Part shown: positions 53,006 to 59,862 of the stretch, in pieces
Numbering within the stretch: position 1 is the first letter of the stretch
How the letters are laid out: each line of letters opens with the position of its first letter
NCBI GenBank assembly: GCA_002862745.1
Contig: PKDX01000016.1
Span: 1-59,862 of the forward strand
Source: Bacteroidota bacterium
GTDB lineage: Bacteria; Bacteroidota; Bacteroidia; Chitinophagales; UBA8649
DNA: 59,862 nucleotides
Direction of reading: 5' to 3'
The notes under the pieces: model-generated
Database searches by the model: none
What the model was told of the DNA's origin: nothing
The model's input: only the letters and a program-made list of their open reading frames with translations
Position numbers and translations under genes: made by a program

Positions 53006-53325
53006 GGTTTTATTGATTGGGATATAATTCTCGCTCGAGCTTTCTGAGGTGCGCTTGAAAAGCGACTCTCAAAGTCCCGCGCAAATTAGCTTGTCCCCAA
53101 ATACTAATTGACAAAAATTACGGCTTCATTCCTTCGTAGATTAATGGGTGAGGTGGGTGGGGGAGGCCCCGCCTGAGTCAATTAAGGTAGTTGAGTATAA
53201 TACAACAACGACGCAATCCCAATTACCAGCTCATACACTCCTTTAACTTGCTTACGATAGCTAACCGCTAAACACCAAAGAATTCTTACTTAGATTCTAT
53301 TCCCTTTACAGCATAAATCAATTCT
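53006..53325. other. gap without recognisable gene
   Basis: 320 bp after the S8 protease gene. It contains a GC-rich hairpin, GGTGGGG / CCCCGCC with GAGG loop (53156-53173), without a T run, and a smaller GCGCTT..AAGCG hairpin. No promoter consensus, tRNA or convincing reading frame seen. It may be the left edge of the accessory region. Confidence 0.5.
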
Positions 53326-53463
53326 ATGTCTGTAAAAAATATACCTTGGACTTTCCATCAGTTTTCAGATAATGTTCGTGTAAATGGCATTACTGAAAAT
53401 AGGGTTGATGGTAACGACTTTTATGGCAGCTTAAGTGACTTAGATTCCTTTAGAATAAGGTAG
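53326..53463 (+). CDS. possible 45-residue hypothetical protein or gene remnant
   Basis: An ATG-started frame of 45 codons beginning 'MSVKNIPWTFHQFSDNV' and ending 'LDSFRIR'. It is polar, with no signal peptide, membrane helix or recognised motif. The composition is protein-like but there is no ribosome-binding site or promoter evidence. It could be a small protein or the surviving fragment of a longer gene in this accessory region. Confidence 0.3.
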   Translation: MSVKNIPWTFHQFSDNVRVNGITENRVDGNDFYGSLSDLDSFRIR

Positions 53464-53527
53464 TCTTCAAGTAGTCTTTGTAAAAAATAAGTATGTTTAA
53501 ATTAGCACACAACCTAAATTCTCCATT

Positions 53528-54382
53528 ATGTACAAGTTAAAACTGGCATTTTTCGCCTTGGTGGTTCTCTTAATGTCTTGTAAGACTGATGACACTCCAT
53601 CAAGTCCTCCCAAAATCGAAGGACGAAAAATCCTTATGATGGGCAATAGTTTTTTCCGTCCTTATGCGGATAATCTAACTGATGTTGTGCTTGATGCAGG
53701 AATTGAAAATCATAACAGTACGATAGTTTTTCGGGGAGGAGATAATGGGCGACCGCAAAATTTTTGGAATGATTCGGCAAGTGCAGAGCACTTAACGATT
53801 AAGTCGGTTCTTAATCAAGGAGATATTGAGATTTTTGGAATGACGGCAGGATATGATACTGCTGCTGGCGTAGATCTCACCTATGGTCATCGGGCTTGGA
53901 TTGATTATGCAGTAGAGAGAAACCCTGGGATTACAGTATTTATCGCCATTCCACAAGTTGATTTTCCGGCAAACTGGGAACAATTAGCTGCTGATTTTGG
54001 ATATACTACATTTCAGGATTTTTACGGTGCCTTTGTTAACATGGTACATGACTCCATAGTTGAACCCCTCCGCCTTGAGTTCCCCAATACCAAGATTTTT
54101 TCTATTCCTACAGGTTGGGCTTCTGTTGAACTTACCCAAATGAAACTTGATGACGAACTTCTAGATGACATAGGATTAATGGGCGCTAAGCCCACGTCCT
54201 TGTTTACAGACCAGAAAGGTCATCAAGGACAAATCATTATTGAGACAGGCAGCCTTGTGTGGCTTAACAGCATCTATGGAGTTGACTTAAGTACAAACAT
54301 ATACAACACAGGGTTCAATACTGATTTACATGCTGTTGCTCAGCGTGTTGTGGTTAATCATGATCCAAACTACAGGCAATAG
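53528..54382 (+). CDS. SGNH/GDSL-like hydrolase lipoprotein
   Basis: A 284-residue lipoprotein ('LVVLLMSCKTDD'; lipidated Cys18). The body starts 'GRKILMMGNSFFRPYADNL', where GNSF occupies the place of the GDSL nucleophile motif, and ends with 'FTDQKGHQGQIIIETGSLVW', placing a His near the expected Asp/His pair. This suggests an SGNH-type esterase, possibly the DUF4886-like branch, acting in the envelope on carbohydrate or lipid esters. The catalytic assignment is inferred; the family is not certain. Confidence 0.7.
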   Translation: MYKLKLAFFALVVLLMSCKTDDTPSSPPKIEGRKILMMGNSFFRPYADNLTDVVLDAGIENHNSTIVFRGGDNGRPQNFWNDSASAEHLTIKSVLNQGDIEIFGMTAGYDTAAGVDLTYGHRAWIDYAVERNPGITVFIAIPQVDFPANWEQLAADFGYTTFQDFYGAFVNMVHDSIVEPLRLEFPNTKIFSIPTGWASVELTQMKLDDELLDDIGLMGAKPTSLFTDQKGHQGQIIIETGSLVWLNSIYGVDLSTNIYNTGFNTDLHAVAQRVVVNHDPNYRQ

Positions 54383-54388
54383 AGCTTA

Positions 54389-54670
54389 CTAATCCTTGAG
54401 GTACTTCGCTTCGAGGTAAAAGGTGCCAAAAGGAACTAATGATGCTAAAAAGACCATAACGCTAAAACCAATCTTCCATTGGTACTGTATCGCGCTTGAC
54501 AGCCCTACAGCGCAGTAGAGAAGAAACAATAGGCCGTGCGCCATACCAATATAGAAATTAGGTTCAGGCATAGCATAGAAATGCTTTAATGGCATAGTTA
54601 TTCCAAACAGAAGCAAGAAGCTTATTCCTTCAAGTATTGCGATGTATCGGAATGTCTTTAGCAAGGTCAT
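54389..54670 (-). CDS. DUF3817 family membrane protein
   Basis: A 93-residue protein with three hydrophobic segments. The DUF3817 pattern is clear: 'EGISFLLLFGITMPLKHF', 'GMAHGLLFLLYCAVGL' and 'ASLVPFGTFYLEAKYL'. Members of the family are small integral membrane proteins of unknown role. Convergent with the SGNH-like lipoprotein gene (6-bp gap). Confidence 0.85.
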   Translation of the reverse strand: MTLLKTFRYIAILEGISFLLLFGITMPLKHFYAMPEPNFYIGMAHGLLFLLYCAVGLSSAIQYQWKIGFSVMVFLASLVPFGTFYLEAKYLKD

Positions 54671-54760
54671 TAGTTTCTGTTGACGGGTATTAATGGCAGT
54701 GCCTTATTCGAAGAAAATATAAACGGGTATAATAGCACCGCAAACCAAAATCTTTCCGTA

Positions 54761-54955
54761 TCAAGATAAATAGTATCCTGCAATTATCAAGGCAAAGATG
54801 CCAATGATAAACACCAATAAGAAACTTACTATTTTTCTGATGAAATTGGAATCTATATCTATAGAAGGACTATCGTTGGAATTATCCTCTGATACTAATG
54901 AGTAAATGCCATAAGAAAACACTACGGTAATAAACCCTGCAAGTAATGCTACCAT
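54761..54955 (-). CDS. small two-helix membrane protein
   Basis: A 64-residue protein with two hydrophobic helices (residues 1-18 and ~42-63) joined by an acidic Ser/Asn/Asp loop. Not recognised. Its ATG overlaps the stop of the upstream 56-residue membrane-protein gene (TAATG), so the two are probably translated together and may form one small membrane complex. Confidence 0.55.
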   Translation of the reverse strand: MVALLAGFITVVFSYGIYSLVSEDNSNDSPSIDIDSNFIRKIVSFLLVFIIGIFALIIAGYYLS

Positions 54956-55125
54956 TACTTCGTTTTTAGAATGTTAAAATATATTCCTGCGCAGAGTATA
55001 GGTGCAACCCATTGTCCAACAAATATGGACTTCTCAAAATCTCCTGAGAAATAGAAGTATTCTGAGAAAACAAGGCTTACCAACGCTGCTCCTATTATAA
55101 TTAAGTTTGATTTGGAAATTTTCAT
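54955..55125 (-). CDS. small membrane protein, upstream partner of the 64-residue protein
   Basis: A 56-residue protein starting 'MKISKSNLIIIGAALVSLVF' with two hydrophobic segments (residues 8-21 and ~35-51) separated by 'SEYFYFSGDFEK'. Not recognised. It ends in a TAA that overlaps the ATG of the next gene (TAATG), good evidence that both are real and co-translated. Confidence 0.5.
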   Translation of the reverse strand: MKISKSNLIIIGAALVSLVFSEYFYFSGDFEKSIFVGQWVAPILCAGIYFNILKTK

Positions 55126-55189
55126 ACGCTAAATGTAGACAATTTTCCATTGAATTGATTGTCAAGGTTTTGTGAAAATAAGTAGGAAG

Positions 55190-55212
55190 CCAGGTAGGAT
55201 TGCTCGCGCCAT
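55190..55212. repeat. degenerate copy of the tRNA-3'-end-like repeat
   Basis: CCAGGTAGGATTGCTCGCGCCAT matches 21 of 23 positions of the copy at 56371-56393. It lies between the two small membrane-protein genes and the esterase gene. It may be an older, decayed attachment site. Confidence 0.6.
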
Positions 55213-55262
55213 TTTTTTTTTATGTTTAAAAAAAGAAATATCTTCCACATTATTCTTTTCAT

Positions 55263-56330
55263 ATGACAAATAAAATATTATTACTGATTTTGCTTTTCCC
55301 CCTTTTCCCCCTTTTCTCCATTGCTCAAAATCAGGAGACTAGGACAATAAATTATGATGGTGAAATTCGAGAATATATAATCTATGTTCCATCAATTTAT
55401 AACTCGTCAAATCCAACTCCTTTAATGTTTAGTTTTCATGGTGGAGGTGGAGATGGCCAAGGGATGATTGGTTTAAATGATATGAGACCCATAGCCGATA
55501 CTGCAAATTTTATTGCCATTTATCCATCTGGTGCTGATGGTGCATGGATGCACAAAGTTCCGACGACATACAATGACATTTATTTTGTTGAAGCAATCAT
55601 AGATGCTTTGAGTATTGAATTTAATGTAGATGATGAGAGAATATATGCCTGTGGTTATTCTGAAGGTGGCATTTTTACCTACGAACTCGCTTGTAGGTTA
55701 AGTAATAGAATTGCAGCTGTCGCCTCAGTGTCGGGCTCAATGATGACTGATACTTACAGAAATGACCCAGCTCCTAATGGCTATGGTTTCCCTGTATGTT
55801 CGCCCTCTCATCCCACAGCGATAATGTTTATCCCTGGTACGATTGATATGAATCCTCACTCAATGTATAATGGGCTTAGTCCATATTATATGTCTGCAAG
55901 TGAAATTTCAACGTACTGGTCTGCTCAAAATAATACCAATTTGTCTCCTACAGTTAATCCGGTCCCTGATGTAAATACTTCAGATGGCAGCACTGTTGAA
56001 AGGAGTGTTTGGGAGGACGGAGATAATTGTGTTCGCGTAGAGGAGTTAAAAGTAACGGGAGGAGATCATGACTGGCCAGGAACTTTTGGTAATATGGATA
56101 TTAGTGCTAGTAATGAGATATGGAACTTTGTCTCTAAATTCGATATCAATGGATTAATTGATTGTAATTCGGGTAATCCTACAAGCAATTATGGAATTAT
56201 TGATTTTCAGAATAGAAACGTACTGGAAGTAACGGATATACTAGGAAGAAGGACAAAGGAGCTAAAAAATATTCCACTCTATTATCATTACGACGACGGA
56301 ACGGTTGTGCAAAAAATAATTCTTGAATAA
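55263..56330 (+). CDS. secreted esterase of the PHB-depolymerase/feruloyl-esterase type
   Basis: A 355-residue secreted alpha/beta hydrolase. Signal peptide ending 'LFSIAQ'; then 'YIIYVPSIYNSSNPTPLMFS' and 'FHGGGGDGQGM' (oxyanion region), the nucleophile elbow 'CGYSEGGIFTYELA' (Ser in GYSEGG, where most relatives have GxSxGG), and 'VTGGDHDWPG' with the catalytic His. It resembles LpqC/feruloyl esterases that cleave esters on polysaccharides or polyesters. The C-terminal ~50 residues ('VLEVTDILGRRTKELKNIP') look like a short Por-type sorting tail. It lies between two copies of the tRNA-3'-like repeat, and so may belong to an earlier insertion. Confidence 0.85.
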   Translation: MTNKILLLILLFPLFPLFSIAQNQETRTINYDGEIREYIIYVPSIYNSSNPTPLMFSFHGGGGDGQGMIGLNDMRPIADTANFIAIYPSGADGAWMHKVPTTYNDIYFVEAIIDALSIEFNVDDERIYACGYSEGGIFTYELACRLSNRIAAVASVSGSMMTDTYRNDPAPNGYGFPVCSPSHPTAIMFIPGTIDMNPHSMYNGLSPYYMSASEISTYWSAQNNTNLSPTVNPVPDVNTSDGSTVERSVWEDGDNCVRVEELKVTGGDHDWPGTFGNMDISASNEIWNFVSKFDINGLIDCNSGNPTSNYGIIDFQNRNVLEVTDILGRRTKELKNIPLYYHYDDGTVVQKIILE

Positions 56331-56332
56331 AC

Positions 56333-56365
56333 ATCAACTCGCTAATTAAGCGAGTTGATTATTTA
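56333..56365. terminator. terminator hairpin between the esterase gene and the first clear tRNA-3' repeat
   Basis: ATCAACTCGC / GCGAGTTGAT is a perfect 10-bp stem with loop TAATTAA (56333-56359), followed by TATTT. It should end the esterase transcript. On the other strand it lies just past the tRNA-3'-like sequence, the normal place for a tRNA terminator. Confidence 0.75.
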
Positions 56366-56393
56366 GTGACCCAGGGAGGATTGCTTGCGCCAT
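56366..56393 (-). repeat. tRNA 3'-end remnant / attachment-site copy 2
   Basis: GTGACCCAGGGAGGATT (56366-56382) is identical to 56530-56546. On the minus strand it reads AATCCTCCCTGGGTCAC, the T-arm end and acceptor strand of a tRNA, with CCA changed to CTA. It continues as TGCTTGCGCCAT, shared with the copy at 55190-55212. Interpreted as the 3' end of a tRNA left by an earlier insertion. Confidence 0.6.
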
Positions 56394-56496
56394 CCTCTTT
56401 GCTCCAAATTCCGAAAAGAAAGTTTGATCGCTTGCGATCATTTTCTCTCTAATTTCAGTCCTCGCAGAAACGAGTTTCGCTCGGTTAGAAATTAAG
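56394..56496. other. short non-coding segment between two att-like copies
   Basis: No reading frame of note. It contains the perfect inverted repeat TGATCGC-TT-GCGATCA (56425-56440). Probably the remnant of a deleted element lying between the two attachment-site copies. Confidence 0.45.
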
Positions 56497-56520
56497 AAAG
56501 CCCACCATGCGGTGAGCTTT
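56497..56520 (-). terminator. hairpin next to the tRNA-3' remnant
   Basis: AAAGCCCACC-ATGC-GGTGAGCTTT pairs at 9 of 10 positions. It sits 7 nt from the encoded CCA of the tRNA-like remnant, as the terminator of tRNA-Ser sits close to its gene at 16 kb, and so looks like a tRNA terminator on the minus strand. T-rich sequence on both sides allows either direction. Confidence 0.6.
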
Positions 56521-56527
56521 CTTTTCT

Positions 56528-56548
56528 TGGTGACCCAGGGAGGATTCG
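56528..56548 (-). other. tRNA 3'-end remnant, probable attL of an integrative element
   Basis: The minus strand reads CGAATCCTCCCTGGGTCACCA: part of a T-loop (CGAAT), T-stem strand CCTCC, acceptor strand CTGGGTC, discriminator A and CCA. The sequence then changes abruptly (GGCC...), and no tRNA 5' half follows. This is what remains when an element integrates into the 3' end of a tRNA gene; the integrase gene begins 140 bp to the right. Confidence 0.65.
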
Positions 56549-56642
56549 GCCTAGTGTTGATTTTAGTACATTTTAAGCAAAGAAGTTATTTTATCTGCTT
56601 TAAAACCCCAATTTATTGCCAGTTGCGGTTTAAAACCTGAGG

Positions 56643-56666
56643 AAAAACGCCCACAAAAACGCCCAC
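56643..56666. repeat. tandem 12-bp direct repeat upstream of the integrase
   Basis: AAAAACGCCCAC occurs twice with no gap (56643-56654, 56655-56666), followed by C. Tandem short repeats between an att site and an integrase gene often serve as arm-type integrase or excisionase sites; here they also overlap the integrase promoter region. Confidence 0.7.
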
Positions 56667-56674
56667 CTTTGCTG

Positions 56675-56682
56675 TAAATTTG
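56675..56682 (+). promoter_or_regulatory. Bacteroidota -7 promoter element of the integrase gene
   Basis: TAAATTTG fits TAnnTTTG and ends 4 nt before the ATG, again implying an almost leaderless transcript. The 12-bp tandem repeats end 8 nt upstream, so bound integrase could repress its own promoter. Confidence 0.5.
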
Positions 56683-56686
56683 GGGC

Positions 56687-58015
56687 ATGATTAACGTTAA
56701 ATTCTATCTCAAGAGTAAACAATCGTATAAACCAGTTTCAGTAGTTGCGACAATTAGGCACAGGGGAAACAAAGTATCTCATGCAACAGGTGTAACCATT
56801 CACCCTAAACTATGGGACTATTCAAAACAATTACCCTTAGTGGCTTCAAAGGCACCAAAGGAGTTTAAGAGCAATCCATTTTTGAAAGAGGAACTTGATT
56901 CTAAACGTGTCCAACTTTCTTCTTTACAAAATGCGTTAATGAATGCGGTAAATACTCATCAGGCTTTTTTACTACGCGGAGAAGTTCCATATGAAAAGCT
57001 AAAAGCCCTTATTCTTGCTCATAGAGGCGATTCTAAAATGTTAAGGGATATAGTATCTAATAAATCAAAGACTCCTTACCTCTTGGAATACTGCACCACT
57101 TTTGTCGAAGGTATGTCAACAGGACATACGCTCAAGGATGATTCTAAACCATATGGACCTGGAACGATTCGTCAGTGGAAGTCATGGTTGATGAATTTCA
57201 AGCTTTTTGTTAATTCTAGCTTCAAGTACAATAGGCTAGAATTTAATGGTGTCAATCAAAACTTATGTGATGCCTTCGTTCATTTTTGCTACCACGAGAG
57301 AGGAATGGCTATCAATACGGCTGGTCGAATGGTTAAGAATCTTAAGGCTGTCATGCGGAGGGCACATAAACAGCAGTTACATTCCAATTTGGCATTTACA
57401 CATTTTAGGAAACCTACAATGGATAAGACAATTGTTGTACTGTCCTATGAGGAAGTAAAAATGCTCTATGACTTGGACTTAACAGGGTCCCCATGGGAAA
57501 AGTACCGAGATATATTCCTAGTGGGTTGCTATACGGCTCTTCGTGTTAGCGACTTATCAAGGATAAGCAAGGACAACCTTTTGTATGATGGTGAGTTCCC
57601 ATTTCTTACCATTAAAACAATGAAAACAAAAGAGGATGTGGCCGTTCCAATACCAAAAACGATTTGTTTGCCTATCCTTGAAAAGTATGATTACGGTTTG
57701 CCCAAATTCAGTTCTACTAAACTGAATAAGTACATTAAGCTTATTGCTAAGAAGGCAGGTCTAGATTATGACGTTAAAATCAGTTTTTCTGAGGGTGGGG
57801 AAGAAAAGGAAATTGCAGTACCTAAATACAAACTCATAGCCTCACATACTGCTCGTAGGACAGGGGCAACTATGCTTGTGTCTAAAGGAGTTTCCTTGAG
57901 CTTGGTTATGACTATAACGGGTCATAAAACAGAAGCTTCGTTACGCAGGTACATCAACGTTGATAAGAAGGAGCGTATGCGGGAAATGAAGAACAACCCT
58001 AAGCTCTGGAGTTAG
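56687..58015 (+). CDS. tyrosine recombinase (Bacteroidota-type site-specific integrase)
   Basis: A 442-residue tyrosine recombinase. Residues 1-95 are an arm-DNA-binding domain ('VKFYLKSKQSYKPVSVVATI', 'HRGNKVSHATGVTIHP'); residues ~130-240 a SAM-like core-binding domain; residues ~250-430 the catalytic domain. Catalytic residues are Arg286 ('TALRVSDL'), His387-x-x-Arg390 ('SHTARRTGA'), His413 ('TGHKTEA') and Tyr422 ('RRYINVD'). This is the normal integrase type of mobile elements that enter tRNA genes in Bacteroidota. It lies just right of an attL-like tRNA remnant, pointing into the window's right end. Confidence 0.95.
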   Translation: MINVKFYLKSKQSYKPVSVVATIRHRGNKVSHATGVTIHPKLWDYSKQLPLVASKAPKEFKSNPFLKEELDSKRVQLSSLQNALMNAVNTHQAFLLRGEVPYEKLKALILAHRGDSKMLRDIVSNKSKTPYLLEYCTTFVEGMSTGHTLKDDSKPYGPGTIRQWKSWLMNFKLFVNSSFKYNRLEFNGVNQNLCDAFVHFCYHERGMAINTAGRMVKNLKAVMRRAHKQQLHSNLAFTHFRKPTMDKTIVVLSYEEVKMLYDLDLTGSPWEKYRDIFLVGCYTALRVSDLSRISKDNLLYDGEFPFLTIKTMKTKEDVAVPIPKTICLPILEKYDYGLPKFSSTKLNKYIKLIAKKAGLDYDVKISFSEGGEEKEIAVPKYKLIASHTARRTGATMLVSKGVSLSLVMTITGHKTEASLRRYINVDKKERMREMKNNPKLWS

Positions 58016-58171
58016 GCAATATATTAACCTCAATGATATAGAGCTTATTAGAAAGCAAGTTAACAACGAATTGCTATGGGAAGACTTGTAGGATAAATCA
58101 ATGGTAAATACGGTTACTATTTAAATTTTATAGCGTGTTTTATTTATATTAATTGCTATAAATTAAAGACT
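58016..58171. other. gap after the integrase with a possible coding remnant
   Basis: In the +1 frame relative to the integrase, about 58020-58091 reads 'INLNDIELIRKQVNNELLWE' plus DL and a stop, a protein-like helical stretch without a start codon. It may be the tail of a broken gene. The rest is A/T-rich and probably holds the promoter of the LamG protein gene. Confidence 0.3.
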
Positions 58172-59862
58172 ATGAGATGCTTTTGTTTCTTTCTGATTGT
58201 ATTAAGTTTTTTTGAGACATCGTTTTCTCAAAATAATATTAGCCTAGACCTTGGTGCAGATACAGTGAGCTTGTGTGATACTGCAACAACTCTTGACGCG
58301 GGTGCAGGCTATGGAAGTTATTTATGGTCGACAGGCGAAACAACACAAACCATAGATGTCGATTCTTCAGGGATGTATTCGGTGACGGTGGGGGATAATG
58401 CAGGTGTCGCAAACAACCACTCACTGAGTTTTGATGGGGTGGACGATTTTGTGGAAATGAGTAATTCATCAGTTTTTGATTTAACAACGTCATTAACTAT
58501 TCATTTAAAGATACAACCGGATCAGTATGTTACAACGCAAGGTCATGCAGCAGTTGTTTCAAAAAAGCCAAACAATGGCTGGGGAAGTGGATTTGAGATA
58601 ATGGTTCATCCGCCTTTAAGTGGCAGTAGTGCATATGGCATTGGAATAAACTACACAGATAATGGTGGTGACTATTCTTTTATCTATTATGATACATCAT
58701 TTGATGCTCAAAAATGGTATGATGTTGCTGTTACATACAATAGCACCCAGTTCTTGATTTACATTGATGGAGATTTAAAAGCAGTTCGCAATGGTTCAGG
58801 ATCTATTGGCCTAAACAGTGTGCCGATTGTCTTGGGAAGAAGAGCAGATACAACAGGTATTTACAGACATTTTTATGATGGTAAAATTGATGAACTAAAA
58901 ATTTGGAACACTGCCCTCTCTCAAAGTGAAATCCAACAATACATGAACTGCCCTCCTAAAGGGAATGAAGCAGGTTTAGTAGGTTATTGGAACTTCGAAG
59001 AAGGAACAGGAACAACCGCCAGTGACCTGACTAGCAATGGAAATAATGGAACCATTAATGGAGCTTCATGGTCTAATATTGTGTCTGTGCCTTCAGTTGG
59101 TTATCCATCAATGATTTTCAATGGTGTTTCAAATAATCAATTTGCGGAGTCGTTTAACCAAGCTAGTCAGATTTTCAACGGTGAAATAGACTTTACAGTT
59201 GAAACGTGGTTCAAGATGCCCCCTATTGATGCAGGAAATAACCTAAATCAATCAGGCTTAGGTAACGGTGCCATAATAACATCCTATAACAGGCTTTCGG
59301 GTGATGCTCTTTCAAATTTCACGCTAAATGTATCACCTGTTGGAACACCTAACGTTGGGAAGGCTGAATTCTTTACCTGTTATTCAAATTCTCGAGTTGA
59401 TGATAATCAGTGGCATCATATTGCAGCTATGTATGATGGGAATAACAATATTTCTTATCTATATGTAGATGGTATTTTAAATGATACCTTCGATCATACT
59501 CTTGATCTAACTCATAATCCTAATCGCACTTTAACTAACAATAGAATTAGGCTCAATAATTTCGCTCCTTTCCAAGGGCCTATTATGTTCGATTGTGAAT
59601 ACGCATCGGTTCAAATTTCTAAAGGTCTGAGATATAGCTCAAATTTCGAAACATGCCAACCTTCACTTGATTCAAATACACTTTTATTGTGGACGTTTGA
59701 TAACATAAATGGGAACGTTGTTTATGACCACAGTGTTCATCAAAATAATCTTCAACTTATAAACAATCCGTTATCTGGAAATAATGTAGACTTAGGTAAT
59801 TGTGCAATTTGTAATAGTTTTTCAAACTTTTCTGCGACGGATTCAGTATACGTAGACTTATT
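58172..59862 (+). CDS. secreted protein with LamG-like jellyroll domains (partial, C-terminus outside window)
   Basis: An open frame of 563 codons running off the right edge. The signal peptide ends near 'FETSFSQ'. Residues ~24-70 are a short Ig-like adhesion repeat ('LCDTATTLDAGAGYGSYLWS', 'GMYSVTVGDN'). Two LamG/concanavalin-like domains follow: 'HSLSFDGVDDFVEMSNSS' to 'DELKIWNTALSQSEI' (residues ~75-255), and 'MIFNGVSNNQFAESFNQA' to 'WHHIAAMYDG' (residues ~310-480). Each ends in or is followed by a 'WNFEEG' or 'LWTFDNING' motif typical of LamG proteins. Probably a large T9SS-exported adhesin or glycan-binding protein carried by the integrative element. Confidence 0.85.
   Translation, partial: MRCFCFFLIVLSFFETSFSQNNISLDLGADTVSLCDTATTLDAGAGYGSYLWSTGETTQTIDVDSSGMYSVTVGDNAGVANNHSLSFDGVDDFVEMSNSSVFDLTTSLTIHLKIQPDQYVTTQGHAAVVSKKPNNGWGSGFEIMVHPPLSGSSAYGIGINYTDNGGDYSFIYYDTSFDAQKWYDVAVTYNSTQFLIYIDGDLKAVRNGSGSIGLNSVPIVLGRRADTTGIYRHFYDGKIDELKIWNTALSQSEIQQYMNCPPKGNEAGLVGYWNFEEGTGTTASDLTSNGNNGTINGASWSNIVSVPSVGYPSMIFNGVSNNQFAESFNQASQIFNGEIDFTVETWFKMPPIDAGNNLNQSGLGNGAIITSYNRLSGDALSNFTLNVSPVGTPNVGKAEFFTCYSNSRVDDNQWHHIAAMYDGNNNISYLYVDGILNDTFDHTLDLTHNPNRTLTNNRIRLNNFAPFQGPIMFDCEYASVQISKGLRYSSNFETCQPSLDSNTLLLWTFDNINGNVVYDHSVHQNNLQLINNPLSGNNVDLGNCAICNSFSNFSATDSVYVDL

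Noticed and set aside
1-59862. CRISPR arrays, rRNA genes or IS transposases
   Set aside because: No regularly spaced repeats, rRNA-like sequence or transposase-type protein was found; the repeats seen are the att-like copies and the integrase 12-mers.

Overview
The window looks like a chromosomal segment of a free-living Bacteroidota, probably a marine Flavobacteriales-type bacterium (order is a low-confidence guess). The evidence is several type IX secretion (T9SS) cargo proteins with either gliding-type (CHU_C, type B) or Por-type (type A) C-terminal sorting domains, a PorP/SprF homologue, a FecA-type TonB receptor in an imelysin/HTTM operon, TAnnTTTG promoter elements, and weak or absent Shine-Dalgarno sequences. 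Housekeeping genes include gyrB, dnaA, mnmE, purE, ung and a tRNA-Ser(GCU).

Layout. 1-4.3 kb: the N-terminal ~1,430 residues of a giant Reelin/PKD-type adhesin on the minus strand, behind a small secreted protein. 4.9-12.5 kb: gyrB, convergent with a coupled three-gene surface operon (SBBP/PKD protein with CHU_C tail, PorP/SprF partner, small beta-barrel). 12.6-16 kb: a POT peptide transporter, an M15 peptidase lipoprotein and an anchored NUC1-type nuclease with a Cys/His tail. 16.1-20 kb: tRNA-Ser with terminator, dnaA, a 5'-nucleotidase split over two genes, and a DUF7935-like membrane protein. 20-25.5 kb: an A-type Fe-S carrier, a glycine-rich CHU_C protein, and a sulfur operon (ArsR regulator, TauE/SafE permease, persulfide dioxygenase-rhodanese, Smr protein). 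25.5-31.7 kb: a probable metal-uptake operon (DUF4856, imelysin, HTTM, TonB receptor) behind a perfect 17-bp inverted repeat. 31.7-45.6 kb: mostly housekeeping and envelope genes (nitroreductase, M23, M16, mnmE, an SH3/LDLa-like lipoprotein, polysaccharide deacetylase, VanY-like peptidase, purE, ung, reverse transsulfuration pair, rhodanese-thioredoxin lipoprotein). 45.6-53 kb: two large T9SS type A secreted proteins, including an S8 protease, around an NTF2-like lipoprotein with look-alike terminators. 53-59.9 kb: accessory DNA with an SGNH-like lipoprotein, small membrane proteins, an esterase, repeated sequences matching a tRNA 3' end, a tyrosine recombinase, and the start of a LamG-domain surface protein.

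How the parts fit together. Most of the window serves the cell envelope: secreted adhesins and proteases, the outer-membrane proteins that present them, and enzymes acting on peptidoglycan or polysaccharide. Sulfur handling recurs: the persulfide-detoxification operon, the CBS/cystathionine lyase pair (a possible H2S and cysteine source), and the rhodanese-thioredoxin lipoprotein.

The most informative non-genic structure is at the right end. Copies of a sequence that reads as the 3' end of a tRNA lie just left of an integrase, two of them preceded by hairpins. This suggests an integrative element entering at about 56.55 kb and running out of the window, next to the scar of at least one earlier insertion. 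No CRISPR array, rRNA or insertion sequence was seen. No single clearly new defence or biosynthetic system is present; the best leads are the iron-type HTTM operon, the att-site array and a eukaryote-like LDLa/glucosidase-II-beta-like module in a lipoprotein.
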